Source: Erysipelotrichaceae bacterium (GTDB lineage: Bacteria; Bacillota_I; Bacilli_A; Erysipelotrichales; Erysipelotrichaceae). Taken from it: a stretch of 64,000 nt of DNA. The position numbers were made by a program, and so were the translations under genes. Shown here piece after piece: positions 44,698 to 53,887 of the stretch (position 1 is the stretch's first letter; each line of letters begins with the position of its first letter). The notes below the pieces were generated by a model that had not been told where the DNA came from, ran no database searches, and was given only the letters and a program-made list of their open reading frames with translations. The stretch lies in NCBI GenBank assembly GCA_017431225.1, contig JAFRLM010000025.1, positions 1 to 64,000 on the forward strand, read 5' to 3'.

Positions 44698-45965
44698 TGG
44701 GCCTGCCTATCCTTTTGATCGGGATCCTGCTCTGTATCTGCGGATCCGCCTTCTTCTCCGCCAGTGAGATGTCCTTCTCTTCCGCCAATAAGCTGCGTCT
44801 TGAAAACAGCGCCGAGGAAGGAGACGAAGGAGCCAAGAAAGCTTTCTGGATCACAGAACATTTCGATGACGCGCTTTCCACGATCTTAGTCGGAAATAAC
44901 CTCGTCAATATCGCTGCTTCCTCTATGGGCAGTATCGTTATCCTGCTGACGCTCGGCGAGAAATACGCCTGGGTGTCCACCCTGGTGATCACGATCCTGG
45001 TCATCATCTTCGGAGAAACGATCCCGAAGATCACAGCCAAGCGCAACGCGACGAATATGGCGATTGCTTTTGCCCCGTTGACCCGTTTCCTGATGTTCAT
45101 CCTGCGCCCTGTCACTCTGCTCGTTGTGACCCTGGTCAATCTGATCACCCATTTCCTGAAGGGTGAAGCGGAAGACGAAGACGCGAAAGTCGATGAACTC
45201 CATTCGATCATCGATACCGCGGAAGATGAAAACGTGCTGGATGAAGACGAGTCGGAACTGATCAATGCCGCGATCGACTTCGCCGATATCTCTGTCTCCG
45301 AAGTCATGACTGCCCGTGTCGACCTCGTCGCGATCGATATCGATGATGACCGCGAAAAGATCCTCGAGACGATCCAGAACTCCAGCTTCTCCCGTATCCC
45401 GGTCTATGAAGACAGCATCGACAACGTGATCGGTGTGCTCTCCGTTAACCACTTCCTGAAAGCTTCGATCGATGATCCGAACGTCGATATCCGTACCCTG
45501 ATGATGAAGCCGATCTTCATCTATAAGACGATCAAGCTTCCGGATGCCCTCTCGTCCTTCCGTTCCAAGCAGCAGCACCTGGCCATCGTTACCGATGAAT
45601 ACGGCGGCACCATGGGCGTTGTTTCCCTGGAAGACATCATGGAAGAGATCGTCGGTGATATCTGGGATGAAACAGACGTCATCGAGGAAGAGATCGTTGC
45701 CAAAAATGACGATGAATTCGAGATCGACGGTGATATGGCTCTGGATGAATTCTGGGAGACCTTATCCCTTGACCGTAATAAATTCGAGGAATATGAAAGT
45801 GAAACTGTCGGCGGCTGGTGTATCGAGATGATGGACCGCTTCCCGGATGTCGGTCAGAGCTTCACTTATGAAAACTATACGATCATCATTCAGGATGCCG
45901 ATGACCGCCGCGTCAAGAAGGTCCTGATCAAGAAGAACAAGACGTCCGAGGAAGAAAAACACTGA
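44697..45965 (+). CDS. CNNM/CBS domain membrane protein (hemolysin C/CorC family), copy 2
   Basis: This 422-residue paralogue has the same domain order as the preceding gene: CNNM membrane domain (1-165), CBS pair (about 200-315) and CorC/HlyC domain. The two are clearly diverged, so the duplication is old. The start ATG overlaps the previous stop (TAATG), and a GAAAGGAGAAGAG site precedes it. The pair may form a heteromeric transporter. A strong bidirectional terminator follows. Confidence 0.88.
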   Translation: MGLPILLIGILLCICGSAFFSASEMSFSSANKLRLENSAEEGDEGAKKAFWITEHFDDALSTILVGNNLVNIAASSMGSIVILLTLGEKYAWVSTLVITILVIIFGETIPKITAKRNATNMAIAFAPLTRFLMFILRPVTLLVVTLVNLITHFLKGEAEDEDAKVDELHSIIDTAEDENVLDEDESELINAAIDFADISVSEVMTARVDLVAIDIDDDREKILETIQNSSFSRIPVYEDSIDNVIGVLSVNHFLKASIDDPNVDIRTLMMKPIFIYKTIKLPDALSSFRSKQQHLAIVTDEYGGTMGVVSLEDIMEEIVGDIWDETDVIEEEIVAKNDDEFEIDGDMALDEFWETLSLDRNKFEEYESETVGGWCIEMMDRFPDVGQSFTYENYTIIIQDADDRRVKKVLIKKNKTSEEEKH

Positions 45966-45987
45966 TCCTCACCAACATCAACAAAAG

Positions 45988-46014
45988 AAATGGTATAGCC
46001 CGGCTATACCATTT
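45988..46014. terminator. Bidirectional Rho-independent terminator
   Basis: A perfect 12-bp stem (AAATGGTATAGC with GCTATACCATTT) and a 3-nt loop lie between the convergent CNNM pair and the S9 peptidase gene. T-rich runs occur on both sides. Confidence 0.85.
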
Positions 46015-46037
46015 TTAATAATTCCGATAAAGAAGTG

Positions 46038-47999
46038 CTAGGCTTTCTTTGCGTATTTATTGAACCAGTCGGTGATCTCCGTCAGTCTGCGGATACGGTG
46101 CTGCGGCTTGCCGGAGCGGGAAAGCTCATGGTTCTCACCGTGGAAGATGACCATACGGGTATCCACTCCTCTTATGGCGAGGGCCTGCATCATCTGCATG
46201 CCTTCCGGCAGCGGACAGCGGTAGTCCTCATCGGAATGGATAAATAACGTCGGTGTTTTGACATTTTCCGCATATTTCAGCGGGGGATGATCCCAGAGGA
46301 CAGCGGTATCTTTAAAGATGTCTTTCGCTCCGCACTGATCCGGTCCGAAGTACGGACCGATATCGGAGATAAAGGAGAATGATACCCAGTTGGAGATCGA
46401 ACGCTGGCTGGCAGCGCAGCAGAAACGATCGGTATGACCGATGATCCAGTTCGTCATGAAGCCACCGTAGGAACCGCCGGTCTCACAGACTCTTTCGGGA
46501 TCGATCGCCGGATACGCTTTTAAGACAGCATCCGTGAAGTCCATCAGGTTCTGATAATCGGTATAGCCGTAATCGCCGCGGATATCCGCGAAAGCGTCAC
46601 CGCGTCCGTCAGAACCTTTGATATTGGTAAAGAAAACGAAATAACCTTCTGAAGCCCACACCTGCATCTCATGGAAGAATGCTTCGCCATAAACGGTTCG
46701 CGGTCCGCCATGGATATCGAGAACTGCCGGATATTTCTTTGTATCATCGAAATCGATCGGCAGAAGGACCCAGCCATGCAGTGAAAGATCACCGGAGGTA
46801 TAATCGATCCTCTGCGGCAGCGCTGTAAATTTTCCATTTAGAAGCTCTTTATTGAACGAAGTCTTTAAGACGATATCTGTTCCGTCTTTTTCCATCGTAG
46901 CGATCTCTGCCAGTCTGTCAGCCTTTACTGAGACGAAGGCGATCTTCTCGCCGACATCAAAGAAGGAGAAGATCCCCTGTTCTTCATAAAGGACCGTCTT
47001 ATTGAAGTCATTATCGAATTTCCAGAGCTCGGAATGGTCTTCCCTGGTGACGACCGTATACCAGGCATCCTCCTGATGAACGCTCTGCTTTCCGCCGCCC
47101 AGCATCGTATCTGTACCGACGGAATTGCGGGTACCGAATTCCGGTTTGAATACGAATTCAAGACCATCGTCTTTCACGCGGTAGACCGCGTCTGTTTCGT
47201 TTACCCCGTACTCCTTTCCCTGGCTGCCGCGGACATAAAGCTTCCCGTCCAGGAAGAAAGGATCCTGCATCGACCAGCCCTCTTCACCAAAGAGGACTTT
47301 ATTCTCTTTCGCAGCAAGATCATATGCGAACAAACGGTTATAGAGACTGCTGTTCCCTTTAAATTCTTCTCCGAGATAATAGATCTTCCCCTCTTCCGTG
47401 GTCCAGTCATCCACATTGAAGAACGGGTCTGTCAGACGGGTGATCTTTACTTCTTTTCCGGTCTCGATCGTAAAGAGAGCTGTGCGGCTGCCGTTTGTGA
47501 AACCTGCACCGTTTTGCCAGTAAGGCACTTCATCGACGACCTGATAATCCTTGTCCTTCTCTTTTGTTTCACGCTTCTGTTTGCGTATCTCCTTTGTATC
47601 AAGATAAGCGTCCGGATCGTTCTTATCGATCGCGGCGGCAGTCACATAGAAGCCTTCCTTTACCTTCTTGAGACTTGAAACAGAGAATGGCAGCTCCAGC
47701 CACAGCTGCGCTTCGCCGCCCTTTGTGGACAGGCGGAAGATGCCCTGCACGCCCTCTTCCTCAAGCGGTCGGGTGATCAGAAGCGTCTCCTCATCCTCCC
47801 AGCCGATCAGCCGGCTCTTTCCTCCGGAAGTAAAGGGAATCGCTCCTTCTTCCTTCAGGAGCCAGACATCCCGCTCATAGTCGTTCTTTTCTTCGTTGGC
47901 ATTTGCAAGTACGAAAGCTGCGGTCTTCCCGTCCGGGGAATACTGCAGGTTCTCGATGAAACGGATCTTCAAGAGATCCCGGATCGCGATCTTTTCCAT
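46038..47999 (-). CDS. S9 family serine peptidase (acylaminoacyl/dipeptidyl peptidase type)
   Basis: The protein has 653 residues with an N-terminal beta-propeller-like region (about 20-400) and a C-terminal alpha/beta hydrolase domain. The catalytic Ser is in GGSYGG (near 507), Asp in SDEDYR (near 591) and His in GENHE (near 622). No signal peptide is seen, so it acts in the cytoplasm on small peptides. The start is ATG at 47999 with AGGAG upstream; a start at 48017 would include the ribosome site in the coding part. Confidence 0.93.
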   Translation of the reverse strand: MEKIAIRDLLKIRFIENLQYSPDGKTAAFVLANANEEKNDYERDVWLLKEEGAIPFTSGGKSRLIGWEDEETLLITRPLEEEGVQGIFRLSTKGGEAQLWLELPFSVSSLKKVKEGFYVTAAAIDKNDPDAYLDTKEIRKQKRETKEKDKDYQVVDEVPYWQNGAGFTNGSRTALFTIETGKEVKITRLTDPFFNVDDWTTEEGKIYYLGEEFKGNSSLYNRLFAYDLAAKENKVLFGEEGWSMQDPFFLDGKLYVRGSQGKEYGVNETDAVYRVKDDGLEFVFKPEFGTRNSVGTDTMLGGGKQSVHQEDAWYTVVTREDHSELWKFDNDFNKTVLYEEQGIFSFFDVGEKIAFVSVKADRLAEIATMEKDGTDIVLKTSFNKELLNGKFTALPQRIDYTSGDLSLHGWVLLPIDFDDTKKYPAVLDIHGGPRTVYGEAFFHEMQVWASEGYFVFFTNIKGSDGRGDAFADIRGDYGYTDYQNLMDFTDAVLKAYPAIDPERVCETGGSYGGFMTNWIIGHTDRFCCAASQRSISNWVSFSFISDIGPYFGPDQCGAKDIFKDTAVLWDHPPLKYAENVKTPTLFIHSDEDYRCPLPEGMQMMQALAIRGVDTRMVIFHGENHELSRSGKPQHRIRRLTEITDWFNKYAKKA

Positions 48000-48105
48000 A
48001 TGCTTTCTCCTAATCATGATCGTTTATTGATTTGATTGTATCGTGTTTTTCTTTCTGCGGGCAATGCGGCACTCCGCGGATGCTCTATCGATAGCGTGAT
48101 AAGAA

Positions 48106-48125
48106 AAGCTCCCTTGCGGGAGCTT
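48106..48125 (-). terminator. Rho-independent terminator of ftsA-ftsZ
   Basis: The stem AAGCTCCC / GGGAGCTT with a 4-nt loop is followed by TTCTTAT on the minus strand, 7 nt after the ftsZ stop. The rest of the 48018-48132 gap shows no gene. Confidence 0.82.
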
Positions 48126-48132
48126 ATGTTCT

Positions 48133-49221
48133 TTATCTTGTCTTGAAGAAATCCGGGATATCGTTATCTTCGTTTTCCTTGGAGATGATGACTTCCGGTT
48201 TCAGACGGTCGTTCTCTTCAACTTCACGCTGTTTTCTCGATACAACGGTGGAAGTCTGCGGAGCGGAATGATCCGGGAGATCGAAGCCTGTCGCGATAAC
48301 GGTAACGATGATGTTCTCACCGATGTCATCATTGATGGCGACACCGTAGATGATATCGATATCATTTCCGGCAGCTTCACGGATGTAGTCGACTGCGATG
48401 GAAGAATCGTAGATCGTGATGTTCGGACCGCCGGTGACATTGACGATCGCGGATTTCGCGCCGGTGATCTGGGCTTCAAGCAGCGGGGACTGGATCGCTT
48501 TGGCAGCGGCTTCCTTCGCCTTGTTTTCACCCTGTGCCATACCGATACCGATCAATGCTGTACCCTTGCCGGCCATGACTGTGCGGATATCCGCGAAGTC
48601 CAGGTTAATGAATGCCGGAACAGCGATCAGGTCAGTGATGGTCTGAACGCCCTGACGTAAGACGTTATCGGCTTCGCGGAAGCTGTCCTGCATCGGGATC
48701 TTACCGATCACGCTGAGCAGCTGGTTATTGGAAACGATGATCAGGGAATCAACGTATTCTTTTAACTGTTCAAGACCGACATTCGCCTGGTCCATTCTCT
48801 TACGGCCTTCGAAGCTGAACGGCTTGGTAACGATACCGACTGTCAGCGCGCCTGTTTCTTTCGCGATCTTGGCGAAGATCGGAGCAGCACCGGTACCGGT
48901 ACCGCCGCCCATACCGGCTGTGATGAAGACCATGTCCGCATCAGCCATAGCTTCGCGGATCTCGTCCTCGGATTCCTCGGCTGCCTTGCGGCCGACTTCC
49001 GGATCAGCGCCTGCGCCGAGTCCCTTTGTCGTTGTCTTACCGAGAATGATCTTATTTTTACATGTCGAAGAGTTCAAACTCTGAACATCGGTGTTGCAGA
49101 TATAGAAATCAACGCCTTTTACGCCATCGGTGACCATACGGTTAACCGCGTTGCAGCCAGCGCCGCCGATACCGAAGACTTTGATTCTGGCGACAGTTCT
49201 GAATTCGTATTTCTCGCTCAT
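48133..49221 (-). CDS. ftsZ: Cell division protein FtsZ
   Basis: FtsZ is the tubulin-like GTPase that forms the division ring. It has 362 residues. The GTP-binding signature [10 protein letters not shown] is near residue 105 and the T7 region [11 protein letters not shown] is near 205. The C-terminal linker is short, and the protein ends with the conserved peptide DIPDFFKTR that binds FtsA and other partners. An AGGAGGAG site precedes the ATG, 3 nt after the ftsA stop. Confidence 0.97.
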   Translation of the reverse strand: MSEKYEFRTVARIKVFGIGGAGCNAVNRMVTDGVKGVDFYICNTDVQSLNSSTCKNKIILGKTTTKGLGAGADPEVGRKAAEESEDEIREAMADADMVFITAGMGGGTGTGAAPIFAKIAKETGALTVGIVTKPFSFEGRKRMDQANVGLEQLKEYVDSLIIVSNNQLLSVIGKIPMQDSFREADNVLRQGVQTITDLIAVPAFINLDFADIRTVMAGKGTALIGIGMAQGENKAKEAAAKAIQSPLLEAQITGAKSAIVNVTGGPNITIYDSSIAVDYIREAAGNDIDIIYGVAINDDIGENIIVTVIATGFDLPDHSAPQTSTVVSRKQREVEENDRLKPEVIISKENEDNDIPDFFKTR

Positions 49222-49224
49222 GGA

Positions 49225-50478
49225 TTACTCCTCCTCTTTCCTTTTGCTCATTTCGAACAGACCTCTGATCTTGCTGGTCAGTGTTTCCGCTTCCGCATCA
49301 TCGCTCTTGTTACTGATCACATTTTCCAGCTCATAGAGATCGACGCTGCTCTTCTCTTCCCCCTTCAGCAAGGCGATATCGCGGTATGCGAAGAAGGCGC
49401 CATAGAGTGCGGTCAGTGCGGAATCACGCACACCGATCGTATCCGGGAAATAAGGTTTGACACTGATATCAAGTTTCTTTTGTATTTGCTGCAGCAGAGA
49501 CTGCATGGATGCACCGTTTCCGGTAACGATGATCGATGTCGGACCGCTCTTCAGGATCGGTTCGGACATGATCGCGATCTTGTCGATGTATTCGTTCAGC
49601 TTCGTCTCGATACATTCGCTGAGATCCTTCTCGTTGATCGAGTAGTTCTCTTTTCCGTTCTTGTTCCAGACGTAGACTGCGTCATCGCGGTATTCCCCGT
49701 TATACGAGGTGTTGTATTTGATCAGCCTCTTGGCGGTCGAATACGGAAGACCGTATTTCTCGACGACTGCGGCTGCCATGCCGTTCAGGCCTTCGAAGAT
49801 CGTCTCACAGGAGATCAGTTTGCCCTTGGACAGAAGGCTCAGAACAGTGGATGTATCATTGATGTTCAGAAGGATCAGATTGCGGTTCAGTGTGCGTTCA
49901 AACAGAGCCGCTTCCTTGCCGATCGCGTAGGAGTCAAGGCAGACATCCATGATCTTCAGTTCGCATTCATCCAGAAGCGTCGCGTATTCAAAGGCGATCT
50001 TCTTGTCCGCGCAGAGCAGATCGATATCAACGGCGAATTCCTCGCAGACTTCCTTTTCCGGGAGGCGTCTGTAGGAAATGCCGTTTACGATATAGCGGAT
50101 GATGCTGGCGTTAATGATCGTGACATCGTCATCGACCGGGGTCTTCATCGTCTGTGACAAGGCATAGGCGATGTCTTCTTTTGAGAGATAACCGTGCTTC
50201 GTCGGCAGCGTTACCTTCAGCGGATAACGCTTCATATTGATCGAAGGGATCAGCAGGATGACCTGCTCCACCTTTGCTCCGAGCATTTTTGAAGTGTTCT
50301 CGAGAACCCGTTGCAGCGCTTCTTTCACTTTGTCATGATCGGTAATACGGCAATTGGTCAGGCCTTCACAGGGAACACGTTCCAGTTTGATGACATTGAA
50401 ACGGGTATTGAAGTACTCGCCTACCAGTAATCTGATTTCGTTTTCTGAAAATTCCAGACTTGCGTATATTTGCTTCAT
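49225..50478 (-). CDS. ftsA: Cell division protein FtsA, divergent ATP site
   Basis: FtsA tethers FtsZ to the membrane. The protein has 417 residues and sits before ftsZ. The fold is recognised by VPCEGLTNCRITD (35-47), the 1C region, DTIGVRDSALTALYGAF (near 346-362) and a C-terminal amphipathic helix TSKIRGLFEMSKRK. The actin-type phosphate-1 loop, normally like LDIGTS, is LEFSEN (8-13), and phosphate-2, normally like DIGGGST, is NINDTST (205-211). The adenosine motif is partly kept (VTGNGAS, 318-324). ATP binding may be lost or changed. The start is ATG at 50478 with a GGAG site; the in-frame TTG at 50490 overlaps that site. Confidence 0.9.
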   Translation of the reverse strand: MKQIYASLEFSENEIRLLVGEYFNTRFNVIKLERVPCEGLTNCRITDHDKVKEALQRVLENTSKMLGAKVEQVILLIPSINMKRYPLKVTLPTKHGYLSKEDIAYALSQTMKTPVDDDVTIINASIIRYIVNGISYRRLPEKEVCEEFAVDIDLLCADKKIAFEYATLLDECELKIMDVCLDSYAIGKEAALFERTLNRNLILLNINDTSTVLSLLSKGKLISCETIFEGLNGMAAAVVEKYGLPYSTAKRLIKYNTSYNGEYRDDAVYVWNKNGKENYSINEKDLSECIETKLNEYIDKIAIMSEPILKSGPTSIIVTGNGASMQSLLQQIQKKLDISVKPYFPDTIGVRDSALTALYGAFFAYRDIALLKGEEKSSVDLYELENVISNKSDDAEAETLTSKIRGLFEMSKRKEEE

Positions 50479-50501
50479 ACAATTCTCCAAAACTTATATA
50501 A

Positions 50502-50510
50502 ATTTTAACA
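50502..50510 (-). promoter_or_regulatory. ftsA-ftsZ promoter, extended -10
   Basis: TGTTAAAAT on the minus strand is an extended -10 element. The leader is about 20 nt and has a GGAG site. The -35 region is weak. Confidence 0.55.
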
Positions 50511-50552
50511 TAATCTTTTATAAGAAACCACTTTCATTTGATGAGTTTTTTC

Positions 50553-50581
50553 TTGCATTCATACTTTACTTATGCTAAAGT
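50553..50581 (+). promoter_or_regulatory. rpmB promoter
   Basis: TTGCAT (50553-50558) and TAAAGT (50576-50581), with a TG motif one base upstream of the -10 hexamer, are 17 bp apart. It is divergent from the ftsA promoter. Confidence 0.65.
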
Positions 50582-50619
50582 AATTAAGCGTTAATGACTT
50601 GTGAAAGGGGGTTTGGCGA

Positions 50620-50814
50620 ATGTCTAAAGTATGCATGATTTCTGGTAGAGGACCTCTGTCCGGAAATAACCGTTCACATTCACTTCGTGCTACACGTCGT
50701 AAATGGGATGTAAATCTTCAGAAAGTTACGTTAATGGTCGACGGAAAACCGCAGAAGGTTCGTATTTCCACCCGTGCTTTAAGAACACTTAAGAAAGCTG
50801 CAAAAGCTGCATAA
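50620..50814 (+). CDS. rpmB: 50S ribosomal protein L28
   Basis: L28 is a small basic protein of the large subunit. The gene encodes 64 residues and shows the family pattern: KVCMISGRGPLSGNNRSHS at the start, TRRKWDVNLQK in the middle and ISTRALRTLKKA near the end. GAAAGGGGG lies upstream of the ATG. It has its own promoter and terminator. As in other Bacillota it lies beside the prpC-prkC-rpe cluster. Confidence 0.96.
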   Translation: MSKVCMISGRGPLSGNNRSHSLRATRRKWDVNLQKVTLMVDGKPQKVRISTRALRTLKKAAKAA

Positions 50815-50818
50815 AAAT

Positions 50819-50843
50819 ACCTGTGCGAACACAGGTTTTTTTA
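50819..50843 (+). terminator. Rho-independent terminator of rpmB
   Basis: The stem ACCTGTG / CACAGGT with a CGAA loop is followed by seven T residues. It may also act on the convergent rpe transcript. Confidence 0.88.
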
Positions 50844-50847
50844 TTGC

Positions 50848-51501
50848 TTATTTCTTTTCGGCGTCGTAGAGGCTCTGGATATTTGCTTCCATATCGCCCT
50901 TGAAGACAAAGCTTCCGGCAACTAATACATCGACACCGCTGGCAACGAGCTTGCCGGCATTGGCGGAATTGACACCGCCGTCAACCTGGATCTTGTACGC
51001 AAGATCTTTTTCTTTGCGCAGCTTATCGAGTTCTCTGATCTTGTTGTAGGAATTCTCGATGAAGGACTGTCCGCCGAAACCCGGTTCGACCGACATGACG
51101 AGCACGAGATCCACATCCTTCAGGAACGGTTCGAGGACTTTGACCTCGGTTTTCGGTTTGATGGAGATACCGGCTTTGCAGCCGCCGGCATGGATCTTAT
51201 CGATCAGCTCGGGGATCTTGTCTTCCTCTACCGCTTCATAGTGGAACGTGATCTGGTCTGCTCCCGCCTTCATGAAGACGTCAGCGAAGAAAGAAGGATC
51301 GGTCACCATCAGATGCACGTCCATGAAGAGATCCGAAGATCTGCGGAACGCTTTGAGGATATCCGGACCAAAGGTCAGGTTCGGTACGAAATGACCGTCC
51401 ATGACATCAAAATGGATCCATTCAACACGCTTGTTGAGGATATCGACCTGTTCATTGAAACGGGTGTAATCGAGAGACAGGACAGACGGTGCGATGATCA
51501 T
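50848..51501 (-). CDS. rpe: Ribulose-phosphate 3-epimerase
   Basis: Rpe interconverts ribulose 5-phosphate and xylulose 5-phosphate in the pentose phosphate pathway. It has 217 residues, a TIM barrel with IAPSVLSLDYTRF at the start, HFDVMDGHFVPNLTFGPD (near 31-48) and VEPGFGGQSF (near 135). GGGGGA lies before the ATG. It is the last gene of the prpC-prkC unit; rsgA, which often lies between prkC and rpe, is absent. Confidence 0.95.
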   Translation of the reverse strand: MIIAPSVLSLDYTRFNEQVDILNKRVEWIHFDVMDGHFVPNLTFGPDILKAFRRSSDLFMDVHLMVTDPSFFADVFMKAGADQITFHYEAVEEDKIPELIDKIHAGGCKAGISIKPKTEVKVLEPFLKDVDLVLVMSVEPGFGGQSFIENSYNKIRELDKLRKEKDLAYKIQVDGGVNSANAGKLVASGVDVLVAGSFVFKGDMEANIQSLYDAEKK

Positions 51502-51503
51502 GT

Positions 51504-53162
51504 TTATTCCCCCTCGTAATAATAGAGATAGATGGCGGCATTGCCTTCCTGACGGAAGTAGTTGCCTTCATCCGGATTGATGCGTACGACGTGGTTGGCT
51601 CCGTAGCCCAGTTCTTTTTCGGTCAGCGTGCTTCTGTCTACGGTATTCGTATAAACGGTGAATCCGGCATCGGTCAGCTCATTGTAGACTTCATCCACCG
51701 GACGGCCGACCGTTCCGAACTGGATCAGGATCGTCGGATACTCACTGTAGCTCAGTGTAATGTAATTGATCGTATTGGGGTTGTACTTCTCGTTTGGTTT
51801 GACCCCTTCCTGCAGGACGATCGTTCCCGGCAGCTCATCGCTTTCGACCGGCTTTGCTTCGATACGGAAGTTCTTTCCGGCGAGCTGTTCGCGGACGACT
51901 TCGATATTCTTTCCGATTAGGTCTTCCATCGTTTCGTAGACACCTTCGGAGACGACGATCTCGATCTTGGTCCCCTTCTCGACTTCAGTATCCTTTTCCG
52001 GCGTGAAGCGGATGATTAGACCGGCTTCGGTGCTTTCGGTCATTTCACGGGTGATATTGGAATAATCGACAGCCAGACCGTATTCATCCAGGCTGTCCTG
52101 GGCTTCGATCACGGTCATGCCCTGGATATCCGGGACTTTGACGAGCTTGCTCTTGCCGCCGATGATACCGGACAGGAACAGTACGATCAGGACCAGCAGG
52201 ATCGAGACAACGGAGATGATACCGATCAGAACGGTGTAGTTCAGTGGCTGTTTTTCGTCATCATCCTCTTCTTCCTGCTGTTTTCTTTTTCTTTCTTTTT
52301 CAAGCTCCGGTTCACGGACGATCAGTTTGGGATCGTTTTTATGTTCTTCCTTCAGGCAGACACTGAGATCCGCGATCATTTCGGAGATCGATTTATAACG
52401 TTCGCTGAGATCCTTGGCGGTCGCCTTGATGATGATGTTTTCAACGGACTGCGGGACATCACTGCGGTAAGCGCGTACCGAAGGAATGACATCCTTGATA
52501 TGTTTCATTGCGATCTTGACCGCCTGATCACCCTTAAAAGGAACGTCTCCGGTCAGGACTTCATAGAAAACGATACCGAGCGAGTAGATATCGCTCTGCA
52601 CGCTTGCCTGACCGCCTTTGACGCATTCCGGCGCCAGATAGTGAACGGAACCGATGACAGCGTCTTCACCGGTGATCTGCATCGCGTCATTCGCCAGGGC
52701 GATACCGAAGTCAGAAAGCTTCACGGTGCCGTCCGGCTTGATCAGGACGTTCTGCGATTTCACGTCACGGTGGATGATCCCGTTGCGGTGCGCTTCCGCA
52801 AGCGCAGAAGCCAGCTGGCCCATGAGCCAGACAGATTCTCTTGTCGGGAGCGGTCCGCGTTTCTGAATGAGTTTCTTCAGGGTAAAGCCCTGGACATATT
52901 CCATGACGATATAATAGCGTCCGTTATCTTCCCCTACGTCGTAGATATCGACGATGTTCGGATGCGAAAGACTTGTGGAAGCATTCGCTTCACGGCGGAA
53001 ACGTTCGAGCGCGATCTCATCACCGGAGAGGTCACCGTGCATGATCTTGACGGCAACGTCTCTTCCGAGGATCGTGTCATGCGCCAGAAAAACATCAGCC
53101 ATTCCGCCTTTACCAATCAGTTTGATGATTTGATATCTTTTTCCGATCGTATTATCTGCCAT
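51504..53162 (-). CDS. prkC: PASTA domain serine/threonine protein kinase (PrkC/Stk1/IreK family)
   Basis: This membrane kinase senses muropeptides or lipid II and adjusts cell-wall synthesis. It has 552 residues. The cytoplasmic kinase domain (1-270) has the Gly loop GKGGMADVF, HRDVKSQN (near 131) and DFG (near 150). A basic juxtamembrane region and one transmembrane helix (about 308-330) follow, then about three PASTA repeats (about 335-550), the last one divergent. It is 5 nt downstream of prpC. Likely targets encoded here are IreB and division proteins; this is from knowledge of related species. Confidence 0.95.
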   Translation of the reverse strand: MADNTIGKRYQIIKLIGKGGMADVFLAHDTILGRDVAVKIMHGDLSGDEIALERFRREANASTSLSHPNIVDIYDVGEDNGRYYIVMEYVQGFTLKKLIQKRGPLPTRESVWLMGQLASALAEAHRNGIIHRDVKSQNVLIKPDGTVKLSDFGIALANDAMQITGEDAVIGSVHYLAPECVKGGQASVQSDIYSLGIVFYEVLTGDVPFKGDQAVKIAMKHIKDVIPSVRAYRSDVPQSVENIIIKATAKDLSERYKSISEMIADLSVCLKEEHKNDPKLIVREPELEKERKRKQQEEEDDDEKQPLNYTVLIGIISVVSILLVLIVLFLSGIIGGKSKLVKVPDIQGMTVIEAQDSLDEYGLAVDYSNITREMTESTEAGLIIRFTPEKDTEVEKGTKIEIVVSEGVYETMEDLIGKNIEVVREQLAGKNFRIEAKPVESDELPGTIVLQEGVKPNEKYNPNTINYITLSYSEYPTILIQFGTVGRPVDEVYNELTDAGFTVYTNTVDRSTLTEKELGYGANHVVRINPDEGNYFRQEGNAAIYLYYYEGE

Positions 53163-53167
53163 AATCC

Positions 53168-53887
53168 TTATCTCTCAATCAAAACGATAGTAATATTGTC
53201 ATAACCGCCGCTGCTGAGCGCCAGTCTGCAGAGAGCATCCGTTTTCTCCTGCAGAGGAAGATCGCCGAGGACAGTCTTGCGGATACTATCCGCGGATACA
53301 TAACCATGCAGACCATCGCTGCAGCAAAGATAATAATCCATTTTTCCGATCTCTTTGACTTCACCATTCAGAGTGTCCCAGACACCGATCGCCTTCGTCA
53401 GGTAATGACGCTTGGGATGGGTCAGACTTTCTTCATAAGTGATCTCACCCATGCGGACCATTTCCGCGACCAGGGAGTCATCTTCGGTCAGCTGTTTCAT
53501 CTCATTATTCAGAAAACCGTAGGTACGGCTGTCACCAACGTTAAAGATATAATCGCCGTAATGGCTGAACAGGATACCGGTGATCGTTGTGCCCATGCCT
53601 TCGTACTCCTTGTGGGAGACCGAAAGATCAAGGATATAGTTATTCACTTCGCTGATCTCATTCAAAAGAAAAGCGGGAACCTGTTCCTTTCTCTGGAAAT
53701 TCTGCTCCTGAAAGGCACGTTCGAAATGCTTGATCGTTTCGACCGAAGCTACTTCTCCCGCCTTATTGCCGCCGATCCCGTCACAGACGATGATCAGCAC
53801 ATCTTCAGCTTTATTCTTGATCACGGTATACGCGTCCTGATTCTTAGTGCGGACGTAACCGATATTCGTTATTGCGGCGATCTTCAT
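53168..53887 (-). CDS. prpC: PP2C-type protein phosphatase (PrpC/Stp1 family)
   Basis: PrpC removes phosphate from proteins modified by the neighbouring kinase. It has 239 residues with the PP2C metal motifs: the TNIGYVRTKNQDAY start, VCDGIGGNKAGE (near 34), VGDSRTYG (near 117), CSDGLHGY (near 188) and GGYDNITIV at the end. It overlaps rlmN by 4 nt and leads directly into prkC. Confidence 0.95.
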   Translation of the reverse strand: MKIAAITNIGYVRTKNQDAYTVIKNKAEDVLIIVCDGIGGNKAGEVASVETIKHFERAFQEQNFQRKEQVPAFLLNEISEVNNYILDLSVSHKEYEGMGTTITGILFSHYGDYIFNVGDSRTYGFLNNEMKQLTEDDSLVAEMVRMGEITYEESLTHPKRHYLTKAIGVWDTLNGEVKEIGKMDYYLCCSDGLHGYVSADSIRKTVLGDLPLQEKTDALCRLALSSGGYDNITIVLIER

